From assembly GCA_020638495.1 (NCBI GenBank), contig JACKIN010000002.1, positions 1-64,000 of the forward strand: 64,000 nt of DNA, in the 5' to 3' direction. This document shows, piece after piece, positions 49,289-58,977 of this stretch. Position 1 is the first letter of the stretch, and every line of letters starts with the position of its first letter. This DNA comes from Geminicoccaceae bacterium (GTDB taxonomy: Bacteria > Pseudomonadota > Alphaproteobacteria > Geminicoccales > Geminicoccaceae). The translations under genes and the position numbers were made by a program. The notes beneath the pieces are model-generated. The model did not search any database and was not told the DNA's origin. It saw only the letters and a list, made by a program, of their open reading frames with translations.

Positions 49289-49906
49289 ATGGACGTCAAG
49301 ACCCTCTGCCTCGGCGTGCTGACCGCGCAGGACCTGACCGGCTACGACATCAAGCGGACCTGCGAGGAGGTGTTCCGGCACTTCTTCGTCGCCGGCTTCG
49401 GCTCGATCTACCCGGCCTTGGCCGAGCTGCAGCGCGACGGGCTGGTCTCCGTCACCAGCGTCGAGCAGAAGAAGCGGCCGGACAAGAAGGTCTACCGCAT
49501 CACCGATGCGGGCCGCAGGGCGCTGGAGGCCGAGCTGGTCGCCACCGCACCGCGCCACAAGGTGCGCTCGGAGTTCCTCGCCCTCATGTATTTCGCCCAC
49601 CTGATGCCGCCCGAGCGGGTCGACGCGGTGCTGGGCGAGATGATCGAAAGCTTCGAGAACAAGCTGGTCGAGGACCTCGCCGTCTTCGACGGCCCCTCGG
49701 CACCGGCCGAGCTGACCCCGGGCCAGCAATTCGCGCTCGGCTACGGCCGCACGGTGCTGGCCGCGGCCCTCGCCTATTGCAAGCGGCAGCGGCCGCAGCT
49801 CGCCCGTCGCCTTCGGGGCGAGGCGGACGAGCCGCAACCCGGGGACCAGCCGCTGCAGGTGGCCAACGACCCGGGGCCGCGACCCGCCACCCTGGCCGGG
49901 GAATAG
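49289..49906 (+). CDS. PadR-family transcriptional regulator
   Basis: This 205-residue protein has the PadR winged helix: DVKTLCLGVLTAQDLTGYDIKRTCEEVF (in parts), FGSIYPALAELQRDGLVSV, KRPDKKVYRITDAGRRALEAEL. The C-terminal helical part (FLALMYFAHLMPPERVDAVLGEMIE) is the dimer and ligand region. PadR proteins repress efflux or phenolic acid genes until ligand binds. It precedes an RND adaptor by 2 bases, so it probably controls the pump. Confidence 0.88.
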   Translation: MDVKTLCLGVLTAQDLTGYDIKRTCEEVFRHFFVAGFGSIYPALAELQRDGLVSVTSVEQKKRPDKKVYRITDAGRRALEAELVATAPRHKVRSEFLALMYFAHLMPPERVDAVLGEMIESFENKLVEDLAVFDGPSAPAELTPGQQFALGYGRTVLAAALAYCKRQRPQLARRLRGEADEPQPGDQPLQVANDPGPRPATLAGE

Positions 49907-49908
49907 CC

Positions 49909-51057
49909 ATGCGGCGCGCCACCCTCCTCGCCGTGCTGCTGGCCGTGGCGATCGCCGGCTGGCTCGCCTCGCCCCATCTGGCGCCGCTCCTCGGCCTCGG
50001 CGGCGAGACGCCGCCGGCCGGGTCCACCGCCGTCGTCGGCCAGGCCGCAGCACCGGCGGAGCGCCTGACCCAGGTCCGCGTGCGCCGGTCCGAGGCCGAG
50101 CCCATGGCGCGCCAGCAGGTGCTCAACGGCCGGACCCAGGCCAACCGCAGCGTGCGCGTCGCCGCCGAGGTGCCCGGCGAGGTGATCGAGATCGTGGGCG
50201 AGAAGGGCGACCAGGTGGCCGAGGGCGATCTCCTCGCCCGTCTCGACCCGCGCGACCGCGCGGCCGCCCTCGCCGAGGCCAGGGCCACGCTGGAGCAGCG
50301 GCGGATCGAGGCCGAGGCAGCCGAGCGCCTGGGCCAGCGCGGCTTTCAGGCCGAGACCCAGGTCGCCGGGGCGAGGGCGGCGCTCGAGCAGGCCCGCTAC
50401 CAGGTCCGCCGGAGCGAGGTGGCGCTGGAGCAGACCAGCATCACGGCCCCCTTCGCCGGCGTGCTCGAGGAGCGGCCGATCGAGCTCGGCAGCTTCCTCG
50501 AGGTCGGCGACACGGTCGGCACCCTCGTCGAGCTCGACCCGCTCCTCGTCGTCACCGACGTGCCCGAGGCGGCGATCTTGAGCATCGTCCCCGGCAGCAC
50601 CGCCGAGGTGAAGTTCATCGACGGCACCGTGCGCGAGGGCCGGGTGCGCTTCGTCGCGCGCCAGGCCAACGCGGCGACGCGCTCCTTCCGCGTCGAGATC
50701 GTGCTGCCCAACCCGGACTTGCGGATCCCCGCCGGCATCAGCACCACCGTCGCGATCAACCTCGCCCCGGTTCCGGCCCACGCGGTCTCGCCCGGCATCC
50801 TCGTGCTCGACGACCGGGGCGTGCTCGGCGTCAAGTCGGTCGACGACGACGGCAAGGTCGCCTTCCACCCGGCCGAGATCGTCCGGGCCGAAGGCGACGT
50901 CGTCTGGCTCGCCGGCCTGCCCTCGACCATCGACCTGATCACCGTTGGCCAGGGCTTCGTCATGCCCGGCCAGCCGGTCGAGGCCGTGCCCGAGGCCACC
51001 GTCGCCGCCCTCGTCGCCGGGGGCGAGCCCGGTGACACTCCGGGAACCCCGCAATGA
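49909..51057 (+). CDS. RND efflux periplasmic adaptor subunit
   Basis: This 382-residue membrane fusion protein has an N-terminal anchor span (ATLLAVLLAVAIAGWLA) and no lipobox. The barrel-sandwich part has VAAEVPGEVIEIVGEKGDQVAEGDLLARLD, the alpha hairpin is formed by ARATLEQRRIEAEAAERL and ALEQARYQVRRSEVALEQ, then SITAPFAGVLEERPIELGSFL, and late LDDRGVLGVKSVDDDGKV (given in parts). It links the permease to an outer-membrane channel, which is not encoded here. Confidence 0.9.
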   Translation: MRRATLLAVLLAVAIAGWLASPHLAPLLGLGGETPPAGSTAVVGQAAAPAERLTQVRVRRSEAEPMARQQVLNGRTQANRSVRVAAEVPGEVIEIVGEKGDQVAEGDLLARLDPRDRAAALAEARATLEQRRIEAEAAERLGQRGFQAETQVAGARAALEQARYQVRRSEVALEQTSITAPFAGVLEERPIELGSFLEVGDTVGTLVELDPLLVVTDVPEAAILSIVPGSTAEVKFIDGTVREGRVRFVARQANAATRSFRVEIVLPNPDLRIPAGISTTVAINLAPVPAHAVSPGILVLDDRGVLGVKSVDDDGKVAFHPAEIVRAEGDVVWLAGLPSTIDLITVGQGFVMPGQPVEAVPEATVAALVAGGEPGDTPGTPQ

Positions 51058-54000
51058 ACGGCATCATCGCCGCCACCCTCGCGCGCACCCGGGCGGTCCT
51101 CCTGATCCTCGCCTTGCTGCTGGTCGCCGGGGTGGTCGCCTACACCTCCATCCCGAAGGAGGCCGAGCCGGACATCCAGATCCCGGTCGTCTACGTCTCG
51201 GTGCCCTACGAGGGCATCTCCGCCTACGACGCCGAGCGGCTCCTCGCCCGGCCGGTCGAGACGGAGCTGCAGGGCCTCGAGGGGGTCAAGGAGATCAAGT
51301 CGGTCTCGACCCAGGGCCGGGCGACCATCACCATCGAGTTCGACACCGGGGTCGACATCGACCAGGCGGTGAGCGACGTCCGCGACAAGGTCGACCGGGC
51401 CAAGGCCGAGCTGCCGGCCGGCGCCGACGAGCCGTCCGTGCAGGAGATCAACCTCGCCCTCTTCCCGGTGCTCGTCGTCACCCTCTCGGGCGACCTGCCC
51501 GAGCGCGAGCTCCTGCGCATCGCCCGCGACCTCCAGGACCGCATCGAGGGCCTGCGCAACGTCCTCGAGGTGGAGATCGCGGGCGAGCGGGAGGAATTGC
51601 TCGAGGCGATCGTCGAGCCGCTGGCGATCGAGAGCTACGGCCTCGAGCTGGAAGCCGTGGTGCGCGCCGTCGACCGCAACAACCAGCTCGTCGCGGCCGG
51701 TGCCCTCGATGCCGGTGGCGGCCGCTTCGACATCGAGCTGCCGGGCGTCTTCGAGACCTATGAGGACCTGATGCGCCTGCCGCTCAAGGTGGACGGCGAG
51801 GCGGTCGTGCGGCTCGGCGACGTCGCCTCGGTGCGCCGCACCTTCAAGGATGCCGTGGGCTACGCCCGGGTCGACGGGCGCCCGGCCCTGGCGCTCGAGG
51901 TCAGCAAGCGCATCGGCGCCAACATCATCGACACCATCGCCGAGGTCCGGGCCACGGTCGAGGAAGCGCGCGCAAGCTGGCCGGCCGGGCTCGAGGTCGG
52001 CTACGCCCAGGACAAGTCGGACAATGTCCGCTCGATGCTGACCGACCTGCAGAACAACGTCCTGGCCGCCGTGCTCCTCGTCATGATCGTGGTGGTGGCG
52101 GCCCTCGGCCTGCGCTCGGCCTTGCTCGTCGGCTTCGCCGTCCCCGGCTCGTTCCTGACCGGCATCCTGGTGCTCGGCCTCTTCGGCCTCACCATCAACA
52201 TGATCGTCCTCTTCGCTCTCATCCTCGCCGTCGGCATGCTGGTCGACGGGGCGATCGTCGTCACCGAGCTCGCCGACCGCAAGATGTCCGAGGGCATGGC
52301 CAAGCGCGACGCCTACCGGCTCGCCGCCCAGCGCATGGCGACGCCGATCACGTCGGCCACGCTCACGACGCTCGCCGCCTTCCTGCCGCTCCTCTTCTGG
52401 CCGGGCATCGTCGGCGACTTCATGAAGTACCTGCCGATCACGCTCCTCGCGACGCTCTCCGCCTCGCTCCTTATGGCGCTGGTCTTCGTCCCGGCCCTGG
52501 GCTCGATCTTCGGCAAGGCGACCGCCACCGACCCCGCCACCATGAAGCTGCTCAACGCCAGCGAGGGCGGCGACCTGCGCGAGCTCGGCGGCGTCACCGG
52601 CTGGTATGTCCGCGTGCTCGACCGGCTGCTCCGCCGCCCCTCCCTCGTGGCGCTGGCAGCAAGCCTGATCGCCGTCGGTGCCTACTGGGCCTACGGCACC
52701 TACGGCCGCGGCGTCGAGTTCTTCCCGAGCGTCGAGCCCGAGCGCGGCCAGCTCATGGTGCATGCCCGCGGCGACCATTCGGTCCGCGAGCGCGACGCCC
52801 TCGTCGCCGAGGTCGAGCGCCGCATCGAGGGCGTCGACGGCATCCGCCAGACCTATGCCCGCACCGCCCTCAGCTTTCGCGGCGACGGCATCGACGAGGA
52901 CGTGATCGGCATCCTCCAGCTCGAGTTCGAGCCCTGGCAGACCCGTCGCCCGGCCGTCGAGATCTTCGCCGAGATCGAGGAGCGGGTGGCCGGGCTCGCC
53001 GGCATCCACGTCGAGGAGCGCGAGGAGGAGGCCGGCCCGCCCGTCGGCAAGCCCATCCAGGTCGAGATCGGCTCGAACCTGCCCGACCGCCTGCCGCCCG
53101 TCGTCACCGCCATCCGCGACAAGGTCGACAGCATGACCGGCCTGCGCGAGGTCACCGACAGCCGGCCGATCCCCGGCATCGAGTGGCAGATGCGGGTCGA
53201 TCGCGAGCAGGCCGGCCGCCTTGGCACCGACATCGCCACCATCGGCGCCCATGTCCAGATGGTCAGCAACGGCGTGCTGCTCGGCACCTACCGCCCCGAC
53301 GACGCCGACGACGAGGTCGACATCCGCGCCCGCTTCCCGGTCGAATACCGCAATCTCGGCCAGCTCGACCGGCTGGTCGTCAACACCGCCAAGGGTGCCG
53401 TGCCGGTCTCCAGCTTCGTCGACCTCGGCGCCGAGCCGCGCACCGGCGATCTCACCCGGATCGACGGCAAGCGCATCTACACGGTCAGCGCCGACGTCGC
53501 CCCCGGCGTGCTCGCCGACGACAAGGTCCAGGAGCTCCGCGCCTGGCTCGCCGCCCAGGATTTCGATCCCGCCGTCTCGGTCGTCTTCAAGGGCGAGGAC
53601 GAGGAGCAGCGCGACGCCCAGGCCTTCCTCTCCAAGGCCTTCGGCGTCGCCCTCTTCCTCATCGCCATCATCCTCGTCACCCAGTTCAACAGCTTCTACC
53701 AGGCGGCGCTGATCCTCTCCGCCGTCGTCTTCTCCACCGTCGGCGTGCTGCTCGGCCTGCTCGTCACCAACCAGCCCTTCGGCATCGTCATGTCGGGGAT
53801 CGGCGTCATCGCCCTCGCCGGCATCGTCGTGAACAACAACATCGTCCTGATCGACACCTACAACGAGCTGAGGAAGCGCGGCCTCGATGTCCGCGAGGCC
53901 ATCCTGCGCACCGGTGCCCAGCGCCTCCGTCCGGTCATGCTCACGACGATCACCACCATCCTCGGCCTCATGCCGATGGTGCTGAAGGCCAATGTCGATC

Positions 54001-54239
54001 TCTTCGCCCGCACCATCACCCTGGGCGGCCCGTCCGCCGACTGGTGGGCCCAGCTCGCCACCGCCGTCGCCGGCGGCCTCGCCTTCGCCACCCTCCTCAC
54101 CCTCGCCCTGACCCCCTGCCTCCTCATGCTCCGCCAGACCACCGCCGAAAGCTGGCAAGCCCTCCGCCGCCGTCTCCGCAACAGGCGCCATCGGCGCCGC
54201 GAATCGCCCGGCGGCTTCCAGGGAGCACCGGCGGAGTAG
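51054..54239 (+). CDS. RND efflux permease (AcrB/HAE1-type)
   Basis: This 1061-residue protein has about 12 spans and two large periplasmic loops, as in AcrB-type pumps. Family blocks are VYVSVPYEGISAYDAERLLARPVE (in parts), ALILAVGMLVDGAIVVTE (the functionally important span 4 region), TLTTLAAFLPLLFWPG, and the C-terminal repeat GIGVIALAGIVVNNNIVLIDTYN. It exports a substrate using the proton gradient. It overlaps the adaptor gene by 4 bases. Substrate unknown. Confidence 0.92.
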   Translation: MNGIIAATLARTRAVLLILALLLVAGVVAYTSIPKEAEPDIQIPVVYVSVPYEGISAYDAERLLARPVETELQGLEGVKEIKSVSTQGRATITIEFDTGVDIDQAVSDVRDKVDRAKAELPAGADEPSVQEINLALFPVLVVTLSGDLPERELLRIARDLQDRIEGLRNVLEVEIAGEREELLEAIVEPLAIESYGLELEAVVRAVDRNNQLVAAGALDAGGGRFDIELPGVFETYEDLMRLPLKVDGEAVVRLGDVASVRRTFKDAVGYARVDGRPALALEVSKRIGANIIDTIAEVRATVEEARASWPAGLEVGYAQDKSDNVRSMLTDLQNNVLAAVLLVMIVVVAALGLRSALLVGFAVPGSFLTGILVLGLFGLTINMIVLFALILAVGMLVDGAIVVTELADRKMSEGMAKRDAYRLAAQRMATPITSATLTTLAAFLPLLFWPGIVGDFMKYLPITLLATLSASLLMALVFVPALGSIFGKATATDPATMKLLNASEGGDLRELGGVTGWYVRVLDRLLRRPSLVALAASLIAVGAYWAYGTYGRGVEFFPSVEPERGQLMVHARGDHSVRERDALVAEVERRIEGVDGIRQTYARTALSFRGDGIDEDVIGILQLEFEPWQTRRPAVEIFAEIEERVAGLAGIHVEEREEEAGPPVGKPIQVEIGSNLPDRLPPVVTAIRDKVDSMTGLREVTDSRPIPGIEWQMRVDREQAGRLGTDIATIGAHVQMVSNGVLLGTYRPDDADDEVDIRARFPVEYRNLGQLDRLVVNTAKGAVPVSSFVDLGAEPRTGDLTRIDGKRIYTVSADVAPGVLADDKVQELRAWLAAQDFDPAVSVVFKGEDEEQRDAQAFLSKAFGVALFLIAIILVTQFNSFYQAALILSAVVFSTVGVLLGLLVTNQPFGIVMSGIGVIALAGIVVNNNIVLIDTYNELRKRGLDVREAILRTGAQRLRPVMLTTITTILGLMPMVLKANVDLFARTITLGGPSADWWAQLATAVAGGLAFATLLTLALTPCLLMLRQTTAESWQALRRRLRNRRHRRRESPGGFQGAPAE

Positions 54240-54309
54240 CCTTTGCGGGCGGGAGCATTGCCGCTAGCCTGCTCCGCGGGCCGAGACACCAGCGGAAAGG
54301 GCCGGCGGC

Positions 54310-55623
54310 ATGGACGAGTTCGCGCTGACCGGCATCTTTCTCTTCGTGCTCTTCCTCCTGCTGGGCTCCGGCGTGTGGGTGGCGCTGGCGCTGCTCGGTG
54401 TCGCCCTCGTCGGCATGGAGCTCTTCACCTCGCGCCCCGCCGGCGACGCCATGATCACGACGATCTGGACCGGCGCCTCGTCCTGGACGCTGACCGCCCT
54501 GCCGCTCTTCATCTGGATGGGCGAGATCCTCTTCCGCACCCGGCTGTCGGAGGACATGTTCAAGGGCCTCGCCCCCTGGCTCGCCAACTGGCCGGGCCGG
54601 CTCCTGCACACCAATGTCGTCGGCTGCACCGTCTTCGCCGCGGTCTCGGGCAGCTCGGCCGCGACGATGACCACGGTCGGCAAGATGTCGATCCCGGAGC
54701 TCCGGCGGCGCGGCTATCCCGAGGAGATGATCATCGGCACGCTGGCCGGCTCCGGCACGCTCGGCCTGATGATCCCGCCGTCGCTCATCCTCATCGTCTA
54801 TGGCGTGACCATCAACGAATCGATCAGCCGCCTCTTCATCGCCGGCATCATCCCGGGCCTCACCGTGGCCGCCCTCTTCATGGGCTATGTCGTCGTCTGG
54901 TCCTGGCTCCACCCCGGCCGCATCCCGGGCGGCGAGGCCCATGTCCCGTTCATGGCGAAGCTCCGCTCGAGCGGCGGGCTGCTGCCGATCCTCGGCCTGA
55001 TCCTCGCCGTCCTCGGCGCCATCTATGCCGGGCTCGCCACCGCCACCGAGGCCGCCAGCTTCGGCGTGGTCGGGGCCCTGCTCCTGGCCCTCCTGCAGGG
55101 CTCGCTCACCCGGGAGAGCTTCACCCAGAGCCTGATGGGGGCCGTCCGCACCTCCTGCATGATCGCCTTCATCCTGATGGGTGCGGCCTTCCTCTCGCTC
55201 TCCATGGGCTTCACCGGCCTGCCCCGCGCGCTCGCCGAATGGATCGCCGGCCTCGGGCTCTCGCCCTTGATGCTGATCGCGGCGCTCACCCTCTTCTACA
55301 TCGTCATCGGATGCTTCCTCGACGGCATCAGTGCGGTCGTGCTCACCATGGCCGTGGTCGAGCCCATGGTGCGGACCGCCGGCATCGACATGATCTGGTT
55401 CGGCATCTTCATCGTCGTCGTCGTCGAGATGGCGCAGATCACCCCGCCCGTCGGCTTCAACCTCTTCGTCATGCAGGGCATCACCGGCCACAACATCCTC
55501 TACGTCGCCCGCACCGCCCTGCCGTTCTTCCTCCTCCTCGTCGTCATGGTCGGCCTGCTCGTGGCCTTCCCCGGGCTCGCCACCTGGCTGCCCGAGCAGA
55601 TGCGCCAGACCGCGGCCGGCTGA
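54310..55623 (+). CDS. TRAP transporter large permease without local partners
   Basis: This 437-residue DctM-family protein has about 12 spans. It shows TALPLFIWMGEILFRTRLSEDMF, VVGCTVFAAVSGSSAATMTTVGKM (in parts), GTLGLMIPPSLILIVYG and ITPPVGFNLFVM. This version is more like the SiaM/YiaN type than the dctM at 9319. No DctQ or DctP gene is adjacent, so it may pair with partners elsewhere. The start at 54310 follows GGGCCGGCGGC. Confidence 0.85.
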   Translation: MDEFALTGIFLFVLFLLLGSGVWVALALLGVALVGMELFTSRPAGDAMITTIWTGASSWTLTALPLFIWMGEILFRTRLSEDMFKGLAPWLANWPGRLLHTNVVGCTVFAAVSGSSAATMTTVGKMSIPELRRRGYPEEMIIGTLAGSGTLGLMIPPSLILIVYGVTINESISRLFIAGIIPGLTVAALFMGYVVVWSWLHPGRIPGGEAHVPFMAKLRSSGGLLPILGLILAVLGAIYAGLATATEAASFGVVGALLLALLQGSLTRESFTQSLMGAVRTSCMIAFILMGAAFLSLSMGFTGLPRALAEWIAGLGLSPLMLIAALTLFYIVIGCFLDGISAVVLTMAVVEPMVRTAGIDMIWFGIFIVVVVEMAQITPPVGFNLFVMQGITGHNILYVARTALPFFLLLVVMVGLLVAFPGLATWLPEQMRQTAAG

Positions 55624-55669
55624 GTCTCCGGGCTTGCCGCCGTCGGCCTGCCGCCCCACCTTCGCCGCC

Positions 55670-56548
55670 ATGAGCGCGCAGAGAGGCCCCTTCGATCGTG
55701 CCCGGCACCGTCGGCATCGGCGCCGCTTCCCCCGTGGTCCAGACTTCCTGCGAAGGGCCATCGAGGAGCGGCTGCTCGACCGCCTCGACGACATCCGCAC
55801 GCCCCTCGGCCGGGTGCTGGTGCTCGGTGCCCAGGACGGCGGCCTCGCCGACGCCATCCGCGGCCGACCCGGCGTCGATGCGGTCGTCACCGCCGACGAG
55901 CTGGCCCCGGCCGACGTCCTGCTCGACGAGGAGCTGCTGCCCTTCCGCGAAGGCGCCTTCTCCACCGTGCTGAGCGCCATGAGCCTGCACTGGGTCAACG
56001 ACCTGCCCGGGCTCCTCGCCCAGGTCCGCCACTGCCTCGCCGCCGACGGCCTGCTGCTCGCGGCCTTTCCCGGCGGCGAGACCCTGCACGAGCTGCGCCA
56101 GGCCCTGCTGGCGGCCGAGCTCGACGTCACCGGTGGTGCGGGGCTCCGCCTCTCGCCGATGATCGACGTGCGCGATGCCGGCGCCCTCCTGCAGCGCGCC
56201 GGCTTCGCCTTGCCGGTGGCAGACGTCGAGCGTCTCACCGTGCGCTATGCCGAGCCGCTTCGCCTGCTCATGGACCTGCGCGCCATGGGCGAGGCCCAGG
56301 CGCTGGGCGAGGGCGCCCGGGGGTCCCTCCACCGTCCGGTGCTCGGCCGGCTCGACGCCATCCTGCGGGAGCGCTTCGCCGATCCGGACGGCAAGGTGCG
56401 GGCGAGCTTCGACATCGTCACCATGACCGGCTGGAAGCCGCACGCCAGCCAGCCCAGGCCGCTCCGCCGCGGCTCGGGCGAGGTCAGCCTCGCCAAGGCC
56501 CTCGGCGTGCCGCTCGAGGTGCTGCAGGGCAAGGCGAAAAAGGCTTAG
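55670..56548 (+). CDS. SAM-dependent methyltransferase (BioC/NDUFAF5-like)
   Basis: This 292-residue protein begins DRARHRRHRRRF, LRRAIEERLLDRLDDI, as in NDUFAF5-type arginine hydroxylase/methyltransferases. The Rossmann motif is weak: VLVLGAQDGGLADAIRG. AMSLHWVNDLPGLLAQVRHCLAADGLLLAAFPGG and RFADPDGKVRASFDIVTMTGW are the most conserved blocks. The group is usually annotated as BioC-like but acts on complex I assembly in mitochondria; either role is possible here. The start at 55670 (MSAQRGPF) is chosen over 55634. Confidence 0.78.
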   Translation: MSAQRGPFDRARHRRHRRRFPRGPDFLRRAIEERLLDRLDDIRTPLGRVLVLGAQDGGLADAIRGRPGVDAVVTADELAPADVLLDEELLPFREGAFSTVLSAMSLHWVNDLPGLLAQVRHCLAADGLLLAAFPGGETLHELRQALLAAELDVTGGAGLRLSPMIDVRDAGALLQRAGFALPVADVERLTVRYAEPLRLLMDLRAMGEAQALGEGARGSLHRPVLGRLDAILRERFADPDGKVRASFDIVTMTGWKPHASQPRPLRRGSGEVSLAKALGVPLEVLQGKAKKA

Positions 56549-56557
56549 CCGAAAGGC

Positions 56558-57031
56558 TCAGAAGCTCTCGACGCGCGGCAGCTCGCGCTGCGGTGCCGCG
56601 CGCTTCTGGCCCTGGTCGAGCTGACGCGCCAGGCGCTCGCAGCCGGCAGCGGCCTTGCCGTTGCCGTAGAGCGGCTCGGGGCGCAGGTCGTAGTGGACGA
56701 CCTCGGCCTGCCGGTCGGGCCGCGCGTCGACGAAGAGATCGAGGCTGCAGCCGGCGAAGGCATAGCGCCAGTACTGCACATTGCCCTCGACGCGCACCAG
56801 CGCCGGCTCGCCGAAGACGCTGCGCAGATCGCCGGAGTCCATGCCGACGAGCTCGACATTGCGCGCGAGGTCCGGCACCGGCGCGGGTGGCGGCAGGCCG
56901 CGCCAGAGCGGCGGCGGGGCGAGATAGGCGTCGATCGGCAAGGACTCCGGCCCGCCGCTGCAACCCGCGAGCGCCACCATGGCGAAGCCCAGGGAAAACA
57001 TGCCGGCGGCGCGCCGCACCGATCGAGCCAT
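56558..57031 (-). CDS. lipoprotein of unknown function
   Basis: This 157-residue protein has a lipobox LAGC (about residue 24) after a basic start and hydrophobic segment. The mature domain resembles small alphaproteobacterial lipoproteins with MDSGDLRSVFGEPALVRVEGNVQYWRYAF (in parts), AGCSLDLFVDARPD and a late AAGCERLARQL. Two cysteines may form a disulfide. This SmpA-like pattern suggests an outer-membrane accessory role. It lies 5 bases after the bactofilin gene, so likely co-transcribed. Confidence 0.7.
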   Translation of the reverse strand: MARSVRRAAGMFSLGFAMVALAGCSGGPESLPIDAYLAPPPLWRGLPPPAPVPDLARNVELVGMDSGDLRSVFGEPALVRVEGNVQYWRYAFAGCSLDLFVDARPDRQAEVVHYDLRPEPLYGNGKAAAGCERLARQLDQGQKRAAPQRELPRVESF

Positions 57032-57036
57032 CGCCG

Positions 57037-57537
57037 CTACCGGTCGTCGATCATCGAGATGGTGCCGGAAATGCGGCCACCACGCTCGAGCTCCAGCTCG
57101 CCGTAGCGCACCGTGCCCTTGACGCGGCCGGTGGCACGGATCAGCAGACGGTTGCGCACCGTCAGCTCGCCCTCGTAGACGCCGCTGATCTCGGCCTCCT
57201 CGACGGACGCCTTGCCGTTCGTGAAGCGGCCGCTCTCGGCGATCTCGATGGCCCGGGTCTCGTTCAGCGTGACCTGCACGTCGCCCTCGACGATCAGCCG
57301 GTCGCAGGACGTGATCTCGCCCGAGAGGCTGATCCCCTGGCCGACCATGAGCCGCTTGCCGCCGGCATCGGCGCTCGCGGCCGGCGTCGGCGCGGCAGCC
57401 GGCGCGGGCTCGACACCACGGCGCGGCGCCTCGGACGGCTGCGGCATCGGCTTGGTTTCGGCCACGGGCCGCGCCAGCGGCGCCTCGGCCCGTGTCTCGC
57501 CGCCCGGAGTCGTCTCGTTGTCTTTTCTGCGAAACAT
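57037..57537 (-). CDS. bactofilin family cytoskeletal protein
   Basis: This 166-residue protein has a Pro/Ala-rich N-terminus (1-60) and a DUF583 beta-helix core (about 65-160). The core repeats hydrophobic strands: GISLSGEITSCDRLIVEGDVQVTL, AIEIAESGRFTNG, EAEISGVYEGELTVRNRLLIRATGRV and GELELERGGRISGTISMI (each given in part). Bactofilins polymerise into filaments that position cell-wall or stalk factors. The C-terminus is short. The downstream lipoprotein may be a partner. Confidence 0.9.
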   Translation of the reverse strand: MFRRKDNETTPGGETRAEAPLARPVAETKPMPQPSEAPRRGVEPAPAAAPTPAASADAGGKRLMVGQGISLSGEITSCDRLIVEGDVQVTLNETRAIEIAESGRFTNGKASVEEAEISGVYEGELTVRNRLLIRATGRVKGTVRYGELELERGGRISGTISMIDDR

Positions 57538-57833
57538 CGATGGTTCCTGCGTGCTGCGGTTCTGGAAGTCGCCCGATGCCGTGGCGGGCGGAAGGCCGCG
57601 AAGTAGAGCCCGTTCTGGAAAGCTTCAACCGAAACTGTTCCTCGGCGGATCGCGAGGATTAGACCCTGCCGGCTCGGGAAGTCAAACCGAAAGGAACCGC
57701 CGATTGTCGCGACACCGGTCCTTTCAATCGTTCTGGGATGGGTTGATGACTTCCCGTCACGCACCCGCACTGGACGAACCTCTCGAACAGGCTCTAAACG
57801 AGCGGCGGATCGACAAACGGGGAATCCAGGCGC
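57538..57833. other. gene-free divergent promoter region
   Basis: This 296-base stretch separates the divergently transcribed bactofilin and PfkB-kinase genes. I see no gene, no strong dyad and no long repeat. It should contain both promoters. Confidence 0.4.
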
Positions 57834-58841
57834 ATGCAGGTGGCTGCCGCAACCGGCCAGAAGCTCGATGTCCTCGGCATCGGCAACGCCATCGTCGACG
57901 TGCTGAGCCACAGCGACGACGAGCTGCTCACCGAGCTCGGGCTCGAGAAGGGGGCGATGACGCTCGTCGACGAGGAGCGCTCGGAGTTCCTCTATCGCCG
58001 CATGGGCCCGGGCCGCGAGGTCTCGGGCGGCAGCTGCGCCAACACCATCGCCGCCATCGCGTCCATGGGCGGCAGCGGCGCCTATATCGGGCGGGTGCGC
58101 GACGACGCGCTCGGGCGGATCTTCGCCCACGACATCCGCGCCGCCGGCGTGCGCTTCGACGCCGCGCCGCAGCCGGACGGCCCCGCCACGGCGCGCTGCC
58201 TGATCTTCGTCACCGACGACGCCCAGCGCACCATGCAGACCTATCTCGGCGCCTGCGTCGATCTCGGCCCCGAGGACGTCGACGAGGAGCTCGTCCGCCG
58301 CGCCGAGGTCACCTATTTCGAGGGCTATCTCTACGACAAGCCGGCCGCCAAGGCCGCCTGCCAGAAGGCTGCCGACATCTGCCACGCCGCCGGCAACAAG
58401 CTGGCGTTGACGCTCAGCGATTCCTTCTGCGTCGAGCGCTGGCGCGCCGAGCTCAAGGAGCTGGTCGAGGGGCGCGTCGACATCCTTTTCGCCAACGAGA
58501 GCGAGATCAAGAGCCTCTACGAGGTCGCGAGCTTCGATGAGGCGCTCCAGCAGGTCCGCCGGCATGTCGGCTTCGCCGCGCTGACCCGCGGGGCCAAGGG
58601 CTCGGTCGTGGTCCGGGGCGACGAGGTGCACGTCATCGACGCCGTCCCGCCGGCGCGGCTGGTCGACACCACAGGTGCCGGGGACCTCTACGCCGCCGGC
58701 TTCCTGCGCGGGCTCACCGCCGGCCGCGATCTCGCCACCTGCGGCCGGCTCGGCTCGGCCGCGGCCGCCGCCATCATCGGCCAGTACGGGGCGCGCGCTG
58801 CAGAGCCGATGACCGGGCTGTTCGCCGAGATGGCCGGCTGA
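57834..58841 (+). CDS. PfkB-family (adenosine kinase-like) carbohydrate kinase
   Basis: This 335-residue protein has the ribokinase fold. The N-terminal LDVLGIGNAIVDVL and GGSCANTIAAIASMGG are the substrate side. DTTGAGDLYAAGFLRGL is signature 2 with the catalytic base Asp. DILFANESEIKSLY and ALTRGAKGSVVVRG provide the ATP-binding edge. It phosphorylates adenosine or a sugar. Homologues in alphaproteobacteria are usually called adenosine kinase. Confidence 0.88.
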   Translation: MQVAAATGQKLDVLGIGNAIVDVLSHSDDELLTELGLEKGAMTLVDEERSEFLYRRMGPGREVSGGSCANTIAAIASMGGSGAYIGRVRDDALGRIFAHDIRAAGVRFDAAPQPDGPATARCLIFVTDDAQRTMQTYLGACVDLGPEDVDEELVRRAEVTYFEGYLYDKPAAKAACQKAADICHAAGNKLALTLSDSFCVERWRAELKELVEGRVDILFANESEIKSLYEVASFDEALQQVRRHVGFAALTRGAKGSVVVRGDEVHVIDAVPPARLVDTTGAGDLYAAGFLRGLTAGRDLATCGRLGSAAAAAIIGQYGARAAEPMTGLFAEMAG

Positions 58842-58977
58842 GCGATCGCCCGTCGCGCGATGTCGCGTTCGGGGCTAACCTAAGGGTTGAAATTCGCGGC
58901 GACCTGACGTAGGTCGAAGCCTCCGCCGGAGCGGGCTTCCCGGGCCCGCTCGGGACGCTTGCGAGAGGCATCCTGCC

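Noticed and set aside
50397..54191. 1264-codon open frame on the minus strand opposite the RND genes
   Set aside because: It is a by-product of high GC and codon bias in the real RND adaptor and permease genes. The translation is Asp/Glu/Gly-rich with no domain.
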